The translations under genes and the position numbers were made by a program. Shown here piece after piece: positions 11,851-23,094 of a DNA stretch of 64,000 nucleotides (within the stretch, counting starts at the first letter, position 1; every line of letters starts with the position of its first letter). Under the pieces are notes generated by a model. It saw only the letters and a list, made by a program, of their open reading frames with translations. It did no database searches and was not told the DNA's origin. The stretch is from Gigaspora margarita (lineage: Eukaryota > Glomeromycota > Glomeromycetes > Diversisporales > Gigasporaceae): NCBI GenBank assembly GCA_009809945.1, contig WTPW01000063.1, positions 140,256-204,255 of the forward strand, written 5' to 3'.

Positions 11851-14582
11851 ATTTATTAGGTATCTCTACTCGTATTAGATTACAACAACTTCAAAATAAC
11901 TTATGGTCAACAACTAATATACTGCAACACCACTCTCCTAATATTGATAGACCTAATAGACTAACTACTACTTTTAAAATTATTCTTTTGCTAAAAAGAC
12001 TAGAAATCAATATTATAGCCAACCCAAATATTACTTGGCCCAAGGTTATTAATAGTGGAAGCCTTCCACTTGAACAAATTCTACAACACCACCCTAAATA
12101 CAAAACATTTAATTACCAATCTGAATAAGATCAGCACTATAGCTATATTATTACTATATTTGGAATTGGGGATAAACAAATATATAAACAATATATTAGT
12201 AAATCTGTAGTAGGCGTAATAAAATGTTTTTTTATACTAAGTAAATATTATTTTTGACTCTAAGTAAAGTTGTAGAGCAGGTTCGTGTGCGTCTACTACC
12301 AAAATTTCATTAAAATCAGACTTGTAAATAAGAAGATATGAGTAAAAAAGTCTTTAAAATTCTTTAAATCATATAAAAATTTTATATATACAGGCCTGAT
12401 CCAGATTTTGTACTACCTTGTTTATATATTTGTTTTGCCCCAATTCTAAATATAAAAATATTGCTGATCTTATCTGGATTGGCAATTAAACAAAAACTTC
12501 GTCATAAACAAATTCTTTACTTAGAACAACTTTGCTCTGCAGATAATCAAACCCTCCTTTCATGGAAATATCTTTCACCCAGATTGCACCATTTACCTAC
12601 TGGTAAACAACCGCTATGGTTTACCTTTTTAGAGGAAACCATTATTGAAAACAATATTTACCGTTCAATCTTAAGCAATTACCAACTCCAAGGTATTAAT
12701 GCTTTTGCCTATTATACTTGCCATATACCTTTAAAATCCCAATCATGGTTTCTTACTTATCTTAATCAGAATATAATTATTGGTAAAGCTCGTAGATATT
12801 TCAAGCATTCAAATACTATATCAATTACTCATTGGTCTACTAATATTGATACTTCACAATCCTAATTATACCCACTTTCCCCTATTTCTTGTATGCCTTG
12901 CCCAGGCTGCAATCTTAATACTAACGGTATTTCCTCTGCATGTACAATTGAAATATCTGCTACATTATCTACACTTTTTTATGGTAGAATTCAACCAAAC
13001 AAGCAGCTTAACCTTAATGCAAATTATATAGATCTTATTCTCTCTACTGCTATTAAACATCCTTTTACTATTCCTACACCTCCAACTTTAAATATCTCTG
13101 ACTACTTAGTTTCTGATCTTTTTCTACCTAACCAAACTTCTCAATTATTACAATCAATTGCTCAAAACAATTATAATTACACATCTTTTATACAGATGGT
13201 TCTGTTAAAAATATCTGTACTAACCAATGTTCTATGGGCATTGGTTGGATACAACTTCATAACAATCAAATTGTATATGAGTTTTCAGCCCAACTTAAAT
13301 ATTGGCCATCTTTCTATCATACTGAACTAATTTCAATCCTATCCGCTATTGCTACTGTACTACGAAACTCTATTATTCAAATTTTTACTGATTCACAATC
13401 AGTTATATCCAAATACACTAAACTCATACACCTTAATCCAACTCTTCAAAAAAATTTAAATTTACTGCATGGCCTATATGGCATACACTCCTTAATGTTA
13501 TTAAATCTTTTAATATTCAACTAACATTACACAAAGTTCAGGCTCATTCTGACAACCCTTTTAACAATCGTGCTGATCAACTAGCCAATCAACATATCTC
13601 TGCTTCTTTTCTCAACTTTAACTATACCAACTCTCATATTCCTTTTCATACTCTATACTGGGAAAATACCCAAGTTTTACAACCTACACGAAGATTCATT
13701 AAAAATATCTGCAAAGCTCATATTATAGCTCTATGGTCTTCTCAGCAACATACAAATGAATGGTCTCACTTCATTCATTATTTTGATTGGAACTTCACTT
13801 GGTTATACTTTAATAATAATCAAAAAGCTTCAAATAATATTACCAACTTCAAACTTAGCAATCTTAAAGCTTATAAAACTAAATTATTTTTAAATGAACT
13901 ACCTTCATACTCTCACTTTCACTCAATTTATTCTAACCTATTTCCAAATACCAACTGCTTTATATGCAATACTCCTGATTCTCCTAATCACTGGCTTTTT
14001 TGTTCTAGTACAAACAATATTAACCAGATTATTCTTACTGCTATCACTAATACTATTAACTCCACAGATTTAGACCTTTTCTCAAATACTATATCTCAAC
14101 TTATCCAGACTATTTACAATCACCCAGCCCTTTATTTATCACCAGCTTTACTTTCTTCTTATTATATTCAAACTATACTTAAAGGCTTAATTCCTTCTTA
14201 TCTTATTCAAGACCTTAGACCCTTCTACTTACACTCAAAATTAGCTTCACAAATCATTATAAAAATTCTTCTTCAGGTCTCTGAATTATTCTATGAACAA
14301 TTGTGGAAGCCTTATTGTTCCCAATTTGCTTTATGGCAAAAAACCAATAATATTACTTATCCTTCTTCTACCACTACTTCTAATATAATACAATCCAAAA
14401 AGCAACCATCTTTACACCAAATATTTACATATAGTTGTCCTTGTGGCCAACCTGATCAACTTCATATTAACCCAAATTCATGTCCACCTATTGGTACAGC
14501 TCTTAAGAAGGTCAGTTCTTGGGCTGTCCATTGGGTTAAATACAGTACACCTATAAATTTTATTTTAACTTTATCAAACTAG
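11851..14582 (+). pseudogene. LINE ORF2 C-terminal part with RNase H, decayed
   Basis: Protein-coding remnant of the LINE polyprotein downstream of RT. Coding begins at the truncation (around LGISTRIRLQQLQNNLW) and is interrupted by a MITE at 12127-12471. It resumes as 12461-12865 (stop), then 12893-13200. A frameshift near 13180 moves to the frame carrying the RNase H motif YTDGS at 13189-13203, followed by GIGWIQLHNN, HTELIS near 13320 and IFTDSQSVI near 13381; after another shift near 13470 come KVQAHSDNPFNNRADQLA near 13533-13590. These supply the D-E-D-D catalytic set, with the acids themselves intact. A Cys/His cluster CFICNTPDSPNHWLFC lies near 13956. The frame then stays open to the TAG at 14580-14582. 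APE-RT-RNase H order is typical of fungal I/Tad-like LINEs; here APE and RT are lost by truncation. Confidence 0.75.
12127..12471. mobile_element. TIR MITE inside the LINE (AAGATCAGCA ends)
   Basis: 345 bp. AAGATCAGCA at left and TGCTGATCTT at right; a second inverted segment, GGAATTGGGG, lies further in. Flanked by ATCTGAAT (12119-12126) and ATCTGGAT (12472-12479), 7 of 8 identical. Its centre contains the recurring GTTGTAGAGC ... AAGAAGATAT module found in other TIR elements. Confidence 0.75.
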
Positions 14583-14594
14583 GTGAGTCTTGAC

Positions 14595-14823
14595 CAGTGT
14601 TTAAAATTCAAATTTGGTTTTATGTTCTCAAAAAGAACATTTTTAATTTCTTAATGCTCTCAATAAAATTTTAATGTTCTTTATATAGGAAAATTAAATT
14701 TTGTTTAATATTAAAAGAATTTTTTGAATGTTCTCAAATAGAGAACATATTTTAATAATTTATGTTCTCAAAATTTGTTTAATGTTCTTTGAGAACACTG
14801 AGAACATTGAATTTTAAACACTG
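14595..14823. mobile_element. hAT-like MITE, CAGTGTTTAAA ends, GTTCTC words
   Basis: 229 bp. CAGTGTTTAAAATTCAA at left, TTGAATTTTAAACACTG at right, and a perfect 8-bp duplication GTCTTGAC at 14587-14594 and 14824-14831. GTTCTC and its inverse GAGAAC occur about ten times. It sits in the 3' untranslated part of the LINE. Confidence 0.9.
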
Positions 14824-15201
14824 GTCTTGACCACTCTAGTAGGTTTAGGTCGCAGATAAATTAGTCTGAGCTTCAATTCTTGTATGTAATTTAAATTTTG
14901 TATTTATACAAAGAAGTATACTCCATGTAGCAACTTTTCTAAATTACTAATAAAGATATAAGCAAGACCTCACCTTAATACCAAAAAAAAAAAAAAAAAA
15001 GATTATATAGTAGGATGGTATAGGATAGCTATATAGATTCTTTTGTATTTACTACTTTTTTATTATCTAGTTCAAGTTACAATTCAGTTATTCTTTAAGC
15101 AAGATTTTATAGTAACATTAAATTGTTAGCACAATTTGAACTTTAAAAATTTATATATACAACCTTTAGATATGTAAACCTTCTATAAACTAATTATAAT
15201 A

Positions 15202-15945
15202 CAGTCAGATCTCTCTATAGTCACACTCCATATAGTCAGATCTCTATATAAGCACCCAATATTGTGCAAAAGACTTAAATATAGTCAAAAAAACCTTCTT
15301 ATAGTCACAAATCACCTATAATCACTATCACAAAAAAATTTTGATTTTTTTATCAATTTTATTAATAAAAACCTCTTTATAGTCACCAATTTTGACCAAA
15401 TATGAATTGAAAAAATCTGATTAGCCGATATTCATATTTATGTTTATTTATAATATTCTATTAAAAATTTCTTAAAGGTTTGACAGCAAATAACTTTTGA
15501 TGCAGTAGTCCAATTTAAATAAAACAACTACCAAAATGTTCATCTCGATGAGATGATTCTAATAAGCCCAAAATCATTAAAATCCAATACAGGCTCCTGT
15601 GGTCATTAAGGATTTGTATCACTTCACATGTTTAAAAATTGAATAAATTTAAATATCTAGACAAAAAATCCTAAATGATCTTAGCATTTTGTAACTAGAT
15701 TTGATGATTTTATGCACTTTAGAAAAACACTCTGGTGGTCATTTTATCCAAATTGGGCCACTGAATCAAAAGTTATTCAATATCTAATATTTAAAATTTT
15801 TAATAGTATTTCAAATATGCACAAATATATTACTAATTGGCCTTTGGTTATGTGACCATGACAAAGTATTTTATTTATAGTCACACCTCTATACAATCAC
15901 CAAAATAGGGTACAACCAACTTGTAATTATAGAGAAGTCTGACTG
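15202..15945. mobile_element. pogo/Tigger-like TIR element, TA duplication
   Basis: Ends CAGTCAGATCTCTCTATA and AGAGAAGTCTGACTG, flanked by TA on each side (15200-15201 and 15946-15947). CAGTC-type ends with TA duplications are characteristic of the pogo group of Tc1/mariner. TATAGTCAC words are repeated near both ends. The middle holds two inverted copies of the shared module (about 15484-15595 and 15690-15795). No transposase. Confidence 0.75.
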
Positions 15946-16071
15946 TATTTAGTATCAACATTATATAATTGTCTTTTTTCAAAAATTTATTATTGGTTAG
16001 ATTTTGTACTTCACTTGAAAATTTATAAAAATTGTATTTAAATATTTTTAAAGCTTGCTATTAGTTGTATT

Positions 16072-16378
16072 AGGGCCCATATTATTTTACTAACATCATT
16101 TTATAAACACTATATTTTACTAACAAATTATTTACTAACAAGTTTATTTTACTGATAGTTCATTTTATTGAAGCTCATTTTATAATTAAGTTTTTTCTAT
16201 AAAACATATTAACTTTAACTCTAATTCTACCTGACTCTAATTACAATAACCAGAATTACTTTGTTAGTGAAAAGAGCTTTAGAAAAATAAGCTAACAGTA
16301 AAATGAACTTGTCAGTAAATAATTTGTTAGTGAAATAGGATATCTATAAAATGATTGTTGGTAAAATGATTGTCACCT
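16072..16378. mobile_element. TIR MITE with TTTTACTAACA words
   Basis: Left AGGGCCCATATTATTTTAC and right inverse-like GTAAAATGATTGTCACCT. Flanks GTTGTATT and GTTGTAAA (6 of 8). TTTTACTAACAA and inverse are reiterated; a relative is at 33660-33960. Confidence 0.5.
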
Positions 16379-16557
16379 GTTGTAAATCTAGATGATATTT
16401 AAACTACTATACTACAGAACCCCAACTAAGTATTTGTTAATTAATTTGTTTAATATTGATATTTTTTTTTGTTGCAAGAATTGCTCTATTATTAATATAG
16501 TCAATATTTGAATAAAAATTATAAAAATTTAAATATTATTTATTAAGCTTCTTATTA

Positions 16558-16770
16558 CCATATTCCTTTGAAAATAAGCACCCCACCCTTAGAGCAAATT
16601 TTAAAGCCAAAATTCTAGTGATCAGATCTGCACGATTTTGGTACCATTCAGAACGTTTTGATAAGATGATTCAAACGATACCAAAATTATGCTAATCTTA
16701 TTACTAGATCACAAGAATTTTGGTTTTAAAAATTGCTCTGAGAGGGGTGCTTATTTATGGAGAAATATGG
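16558..16770. mobile_element. Tc1/mariner-like MITE, CCATATTCCT ends
   Basis: 213 bp nearly full-length palindrome: CCATATTCCTTTGAAAATAA at left, inverse of CCATATTTCTCCATAAATAA at right, TA at both flanks (16556-16557, 16771-16772). AGCACCCC and GGGGTGCT are subterminal. The arms contain the AGTGATCAGATC-type shared module. Confidence 0.75.
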
Positions 16771-17449
16771 TATTAAACAATTTTACAAAATTATTACCAA
16801 TATTAGAATATATTTTGTAATAAAAAGTTAATAAAATTTTTTTGTTTAATATTATTTTTATTAAAATTTTATATTAATTATTAATTTAATATATATTTTA
16901 AAATACTTCTAAAGGTCTAAAAATTTTAAAAATATCGAGTATATTTATCTTAACTACTATAGATAAAATTGTCTAAGTCACTACTATAAGTATAATTATT
17001 TTCTAATAAGTAATCCATTTTAGTTAAATTTTTAAATTTTACTAACTGCTTTAAATGCAAATTTATTTATTATTGGTGCATTATTCTATATAATAATTTT
17101 AGTAGATCTAATTAATTTTGCTAAATCAGACTTTTTATTAAATATTAAAGTAGTATTTTTATCTTCTTTTAATAAAATTTTAAATCTTGAGTATTTTTTA
17201 TTATTCAATATACATATATTTAATTAACTATTTTCTGTTTGCTATTTGTAGTAATATTTAGGGTGTTATTTTATGGAGACATGTCACTATAGCAACCCTG
17301 TGATTGGCCAATCAAAAGCAATTATGTGGTTAGCTTTTTTTTATTTTGTTCTAATTTTTTTTATTTTTTTTTATTTAATTTTTTATTTATTTTTTTAAGT
17401 TTTTTATTAATTTAATTTTTTTCTTTTTTTAGTCAAATATATATGAAAA

Positions 17450-18412
17450 AATGGAACAGAAACAGAAAGAAAAATAGGACAAAAAATGGAATAAAAAATG
17501 GGATGAAAAATGGAGAAACAAATGGGATGAAAAAGGATGAAAATGAGATAAAAAAGGTAACAAATGAACTAAAAAACAATGAGAAAGATACTAAAAAATG
17601 ACAAAGAATTTACAGGAAGAACCTGCTGAAAATTGAAGAGACAAAGGAACAAACCTACTGCAAAATGACAAAATTACCCACCAAAAAATGATGAAAAAAA
17701 ACCATTGAAGAACTTACTAGAAGAATTCATCAAAAAAGATGAAGGACTATCAGAAACCCACTTAAAACAACAAAGAACCACTGAAGAACTTACCAGAAGA
17801 ACCCACTGAAAATTGCCAAGAAGACAAAGAACCTACTGAACAAACCTACCGAAAATGACAAAATTACTCACAAAAAAAATGATGATGAAGAAAAATGACA
17901 AGAAAAACCACCAAAGAACTTACTGAAAAAACTCACTGAAAATGATGAAGAACCACTAAAAATTGATGAAAAGACAAAAAATGAATCTATCGCAAAATGA
18001 CAAAATCATCCACTAAAAAATGATGAAGAAAAATAATAAAGAAACACAAAAGAGCTTACAGAACCCACTGAAAATAACAAAGAACTACCAAAGAACTTAC
18101 CAGAAGTACCACTGAAAATTGATGAAGAGACAATAAATGAACCCACCGCAAAATGACAAAATTACCATTGAAAAATGATGAGAAAAAATGATGAAAACCC
18201 ACAAAAGAGCTTACAGAACTACTGAAAATGATGAAGAACCACCAAAGAACTTACTAAAGAACCCACCAAAAATTGACAAGAAGAACCCACTGAATGACAA
18301 CAAACCTCCAGTAAGAACTACTGAAAAAGAGTCTCCAATGACAGCTTTAGCAATAACTCCAATGATGACTCCAATAATGAATCCAGCAACAACTCTATTC
18401 TAGCAATGACAA
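17450..18412. repeat. Degenerate purine-rich tandem repeats, about 120-150 bp units
   Basis: Blocks containing AAGAACTTACCAGAAGAA, CCCACTGAAAATTGATGA, AAAATGACAAAATTACCCA recur about six times with indels. Every frame is broken by stops, so this is not a protein repeat now, although the codon-like periodicity (Glu/Lys/Asn/Asp-type triplets) suggests an old low-complexity coding sequence or a satellite. Confidence 0.55.
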
Positions 18413-18420
18413 GATATAAC

Positions 18421-18744
18421 TAGTGATTTGAACTGGTTGGACCATAATCGGTTAACCGACCTGAACCGAATAAGTTTCAGTTAACCGGTTGAGTAAATGC
18501 TTAATCGATTGATCTGTACAACCGGTTGAGAATTGGTTGAGAAATGTAAATGACATCATAAAAAAGCAAAGTCCCGAAAATTTCTGAAAAGCAAATGAAC
18601 ATAGTAGACGAGCAAGGTCGAGACAAAAATTTGTGTAAAAGTCTGAGAATTCCCGAAAGTAATCTTAATCGGTTGAATTGGTTGACACCAAATGTTTCAG
18701 TTCGGTTAACCGATTAAGGAAAATTTTCTCGGTTCAAATCACTA
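18421..18744. mobile_element. hAT-like MITE, TAGTGATTTGAAC ends, ACCGGTT words
   Basis: 324 bp. TAGTGATTTGAAC and GTTCAAATCACTA ends; GATATAAC (18413-18420) and GATATAAT (18745-18752) flank it, 7 of 8 identical. CGGTTAACCG, ACCGGTTGA and close variants fill both subterminal zones. Confidence 0.85.
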
Positions 18745-19129
18745 GATATAATGACTAAAAAAAAAAAATATTTGCATTAAAAAATTTAAAAAAAATAAAT
18801 GCTTTAAAAAAATTTAAAAAAAAAAAAAACAGATCATTTATATGATCGTCAATTTTAAAAATAATTGGCTAATCATATGATCATATGTGAGGTCACTATG
18901 GCAGCATGTCACCAATAACATTTTTGTCTAATATTTAAGTTAATTTTGTTATAGCCTACTATTTGATATTATACTTTGCTTAAGTAAATATACACTGTAT
19001 TTCAATAGAAATTTTCTATAAATTATAATAAAAAGTTAAAATTTATTATAAAATAAATTTTATATTACTTAACTAATATATTAAATTTATTTTAAATTTT
19101 GGAATTAAGTATAATTTTTTTAAATATTA

Positions 19130-19312
19130 AAGGTGAGACCTTGCTTTTATCTTTATTAAATTTAATAGAAACTTTTTACAGTACAAAAAGAAATTTCATT
19201 TTTTTAAATTTAATGCTAAGAATAAAAACTCAGATATATATATAAGTAAACCTAAATACTTATCTGTGGCCTAAACCTAGAAAGTCTTGAAATCACAGAG
19301 TGGAATTAAGAA
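19130..19312 (-). repeat. LINE/SINE 3' end fragment
   Basis: On the minus strand this reads CTAGGTTTAGGCCACAGATAA, AATAAAGATAAAAGCAAG and GGTCTCACCTTTAAT, matching the LINE 3' tail at 14835-14985. No coding part remains. Confidence 0.55.
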
Positions 19313-19389
19313 TAATTACTCAGTTTGTTGTATACAAAAAATATGTGTTTATAAAGATTTTACTATGATGTGCTTATATAAAAGTTTTT

Positions 19390-19750
19390 CAAGTTTACTA
19401 AAACACACCACTAGTGCCAACACCATAATGATTTTTTACCAATCACATTTTTTAAATGCAGTGTAATGTAAAGATCTTGTGTAATATAAATTTTTTTCAT
19501 TTTGATATTTTTTTCAAAAATACCTTCTAACTCAAAATTTCATCTATAAAACCACCTTTTTTTAAAAAAAAAAATTCTTTGTGGAATTTCACTATACACT
19601 ATGCCTTACTCTAACTCCTAACTATTAACTCTCACTTAACATTTATTAAATTCAATTTTTGTTTATTTTTTTTGTTTATTTTTTTATATTGATCTTCACG
19701 TTATACCACATACTGGTGTTGAACACCAGTGGTGCATTTTAGTAAACTTG
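19390..19750. mobile_element. MITE of the TGCACC family, perfect 8-bp duplication
   Basis: 361 bp. CAAGTTTACTAAAACACACC at left, inverse GTGCATTTTAGTAAACTTG at right; AAGTTTTT duplicated at 19382-19389 and 19751-19758. Same family as 29270-29627 and 47996-49375. Confidence 0.8.
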
Positions 19751-19955
19751 AAGTTTTTTATATATTTATTAATAAAATTTTTAATATTTAATATAATTAT
19801 ATAGAATTTGTAATTATATAGTAGGTGATTATGGAGGAGTACAACAATATATTAATATAGTATATTAAGAATATTTAGAACAATAAAATTTTATATAAGA
19901 CAAGATTATTTAAGTAAAATATAGTGTATTTTAGTAAAAAAAATAAGATTTATTT

Positions 19956-20249
19956 AGAACCTGGACATCTCTTATATAGGTCATAACTGGATTTTGACCA
20001 ATTTTGGCCCAATTTGCTAAAAATAACAAAATACATTTGTTTAACTAACTTTCGATCTAGTAATCAGAATTGATTGAACTTTTTTTGTTAGATTCACCTC
20101 ACTAAGGGCTTCATTTTAAAAAAAAAGTAAATCAAATAAGCTATTGGATGCCAAGATAATTGTCAAAAACTGTTTTTTTGCTTCTTAAATTTCAGGAGTT
20201 TTTGCTAAAAAAATTAATTATAACCTCTGTACTAGATGTCTGGGATCCT
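19956..20249. mobile_element. AGGACCC-family hAT-like MITE, copy 1
   Basis: 294 bp, ends AGAACCTGGACATCTCT and AGATGTCTGGGATCCT; ATTTATTT duplicated exactly at 19948-19955 and 20250-20257. It is the reverse-orientation equivalent of 59933-60225 and shares ends with the 3.5 kb element at 22661-26201. Contains a shared-module copy (GATCTAGTAATCAGAATTG). Confidence 0.85.
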
Positions 20250-20352
20250 ATTTATTTTAGATTTAAAAAATAAAGCACTTGTTATATAATGTACTTTTTA
20301 TAATATATTTGAATTTTAATTATATTATAGTGTTATTATAGATTTTATATTA

Positions 20353-21294
20353 GGGAGCTTCCAGAAATCAGCTGATTTCTGGGTGGGTGGGTGGGTCAGC
20401 TGAAGTATCAGGTGTAATTCCGGCCAAAATTTCATAATTCTGGCCAAAGTTGCAAAATTATTTTTGACCAAAATTATAGATTTATTAATAATATTTGATA
20501 ATTAATAACTTTTGAACTACTAGACCAATTTTGATGATTCAATTACCAAAATGATCCTCTCAATGAGAGGGTTCTAACAAGCCCAAATCGTTAAAATCCA
20601 ATCACAGGATCCTGTGATCTGAATAGATTTGTGTTACTATAAAGTTATATAATTTATTAAATAATTATAACCCATTTATAGCAACACAAATTTATTTCGA
20701 TCACAGGATCCTGTGATTAGATTTTAACGATTTTGGACTCGTTAGAATCCTCTCATTGAGAGGATCATTTTGGTAGTAAAATCATCGAAATTGGCCCAGT
20801 AGATCAGAAGTTACTAACAATTAAAAATTAATATTTAATTGTTAATAACTTCTGATCTACTGGGCCAATTGCGATGATTTTACTACCAAAATGATCCTCT
20901 CAATAAGAGGATTCTAACAAGCCCAAAATTGTTAAAATCCAATTACAGGATACTAAGATCGAAATAAATTTGTGTTGCTATAAATGGGTTATAATTATTT
21001 AATAAATTATAGAACTTTATAGTAACACAAATCTATTCCGATCACAGGATCCTGTAATTGGATTTTAACGATTTTTGGGCTCACTAGAACCCTCTCATTG
21101 AGAGGATCATTTTGGTAGTTGAATCATCAAAATTGGTGCAGTAGTTCAAAAGTTATTTACTATTAAATGTTATATTTAACTTTTTAATAATCGTAAAATC
21201 TGATTGGCTAATTGGGGTATCAGGTGTGGGTGGGTGGGGTAGGGGTAAGGTGGGCTCATAGTAAACAAAAATAAGCTGATTTCTGGAAGCTCCC
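20353..21294. mobile_element. TIR element, GGGAGCTTCCAGAAATCAG ends, TTA duplication
   Basis: GGGAGCTTCCAGAAATCAGC at left and inverse at right, with TTA on both sides (20350-20352, 21295-21297), as in PIF/Harbinger elements. GGTGGGTGGG tracts lie inside both ends. The interior is four copies of one unit in alternating orientation (see separate entry). Confidence 0.65.
20490..21185. repeat. Four-fold alternating inverted repeat
   Basis: A unit of about 165 bp (AACTTTTGAACTACTAGACC ... CCTCTCAATGAGAGG ... ACAGGATCCTGTGATC) occurs at about 20500-20650 plus, 20665-20825 minus, 20840-20995 plus and 21010-21175 minus. Neighbouring units form perfect foldbacks. The unit is the best-preserved form of the module also seen at 15484 and elsewhere. 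Confidence 0.8.
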
Positions 21295-21653
21295 TTAAAG
21301 ATATGTTAAAAGTATAGCAACTTAGAAAAGTTGTTAAATTATTACTCCAAACAGTATATCTAGAATTCAATCCCATTAGTGATGCTTTGAAAAAATATTT
21401 CTGTGTTTAGTAACTATTTTTTGTTAATTAGTTGTGTATACAATTTGTAACTTTGGTTCTAACATCTAGAATAGAAGCTTCTAAATGTAAGTATAATAGA
21501 ACTAGAAAAATAGAAACCTGTTTAGCAAGTTCTAATTAAAGTGGTAGCAAAGATTTTATAATATTATCAAAACTAGAACTTTGGAAACTAAAATCAAAAA
21601 ACTGAACAACAAAAATTCTTAAAAAAGAAAAGTTTACAGATTTGACTACAAAA

Positions 21654-21914
21654 TAGGGTTTCTCAAAGTCGAATCAAATCAAATATTAGGTATATTTGAA
21701 TTTGATTGAATCAAATAAGCTCTTGATTTGAATTTGATTTGATCAAATCAAATCAAATCAAATTTATTTGTAATTTTTATTAAATATTTTTGAATTGAAT
21801 TGAATATTTTGTCAATTTGAATTTGATTTGATTTGAAATTTCTGTATTTGAATTTGATTTGAAATCGAATATTTGATCGAATCAAATTGAATCAAATCAA
21901 ATTGTGGATCCCTA
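21654..21914. mobile_element. hAT-like MITE, TAGGGTTTC ends, GAATTTGATTTG words
   Basis: 261 bp. TAGGGTTTCTCAA at left and TTGTGGATCCCTA at right; flanks CTACAAAA (21646-21653) and CTACTAAA (21915-21922), 7 of 8. The whole interior is built from AATCAAAT / ATTTGATT words. Confidence 0.75.
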
Positions 21915-21984
21915 CTACTAAAGTATAGAAAAGGACCTATACTATAGAAATAGGTTCCAAAAAAAAAAAAATAATACACCTAAT

Positions 21985-22552
21985 ACTAGGATAAATTAAC
22001 TTATTCAAACTAACTAGTTTGGAAGTTTGAAAAGTATTAGTATAAGGACTGAAGAAAACAAAGTTAGGTACTAGGTTAAAGTCAACCTTATAATAACAAA
22101 AGTAGGTAATAGTAACAGTTTAAGAGTACTTCTAACTGCAAGTATTAGTTGATATATAGTACAAGTTACCAAAGTATAAGTGAATATCTGTATGGAACAA
22201 GTACTATACTATATTAAGAATAATTAAGACTTTATCTTTAGATATGAGAATAGAGTCCTAAAAATATAGATGATAGAACTATATATCAGAACCAACTATA
22301 TATATGCTATAGTAATAATCTAGTAATATTAGTAAAATAATTGGTTAGCAATACAAAAAATTAGAGAATTTAAATAGACAATTTTCTATTAGACTACAGA
22401 TATACTTCTAATATAGAACCTTTAGACAGACTATTTAAAATAGTCAATTAAAATTTATATGTATAATTAATTGTATTTTTATCAATATAAAATTTCTAAA
22501 AAATAATTAAAAAATTTTAGTTCCAAAATAGACACTTTAAAAAAAATTATAA
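21985..22552 (+). mobile_element. Degenerate SINE copy, 3' part
   Basis: Contains GTTTGGAAGTTTGAAAAGTA, TAGAACCTTTAGACAG-CTATTTAAA and a tail AGACACTTTAAA, in the order found in the SINEs at 27035 and 31147. The tRNA-like head is not recognisable. It meets another copy tail to tail at about 22552. Confidence 0.5.
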
Positions 22553-23094
22553 ATTTATTTTTATTTTTTTTTGATTTCAAAGTGTCTGTTTTGGGGCACA
22601 GATTTTATTCAGTTTACTTATCAGAAATTATATGTGAACAAGAGTACAACTAGCCATACAAGGACCCCAGACATCTCTGATATATGTCATATTTTTTTTT
22701 TAGCAAATTGCAAAAAATTTGGTCTGAGGTCCAAATTTAAGTTTTAGCAAATTGAGGTTAATTTTAAAAAAGGTTATATAAAGCATTTTGGCAAATTACA
22801 GCAATTTTATGCATGTTATATTTTATTTTTAGCAAATTACCGTAGTGCACTGACTAAAGTACCCCCCTTTTTCATACCCCCCATGCGAAGTACCTGGGTA
22901 TTTTGCATGGCACTTTTTTTTTGCCAAGAATAATACCCAGGTATTTTATAATTATTGAAGGCAGGATTTTTGTATAAGACCCGGGTATTTTATACTGCAC
23001 AATGCCTAATAATGATGCTGCCCGAAACTTAATAGTTTCGGATTGACCGAAACCGAAACTGGTATTACCAGTTTCGGACATGATCTTCTTGGCC

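Larger units (their letters stand above)
11851..15000 (+). mobile_element. LINE-1 in window: 5'-truncated non-LTR retrotransposon
   Basis: Ends in a run of 18 A at 14983-15000. GATTATATAGTA occurs exactly before the element (11839-11850) and exactly after the tail (15001-15012); including the preceding A-run the duplication is up to 17 bp. This defines a target-primed insertion of a 5'-truncated copy. The 3' region (about 14832-14982) carries TAGGTTTAGGTCG and CCTCACCTTAATACC, motifs that recur in the SINE at 31147-32401 and in the fragment at 19130. Confidence 0.85.
17261..18928. mobile_element. TIR element with ACATGTCACTATAG ends, filled by tandem repeats
   Basis: Left end GGAGACATGTCACTATAG then TTGGCCAATCA; right end the inverse (TTGGCTAATCA ... 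GTCACTATGGCAGCATGTC). TAATATTTA flanks at 17252-17260 and 18929-18937 form a 9-bp direct repeat, as in Mutator-like elements, although this word is AT-rich. A third copy of the end lies at 63868 to the window edge. No transposase; the body is repeats plus a MITE. Confidence 0.6.
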
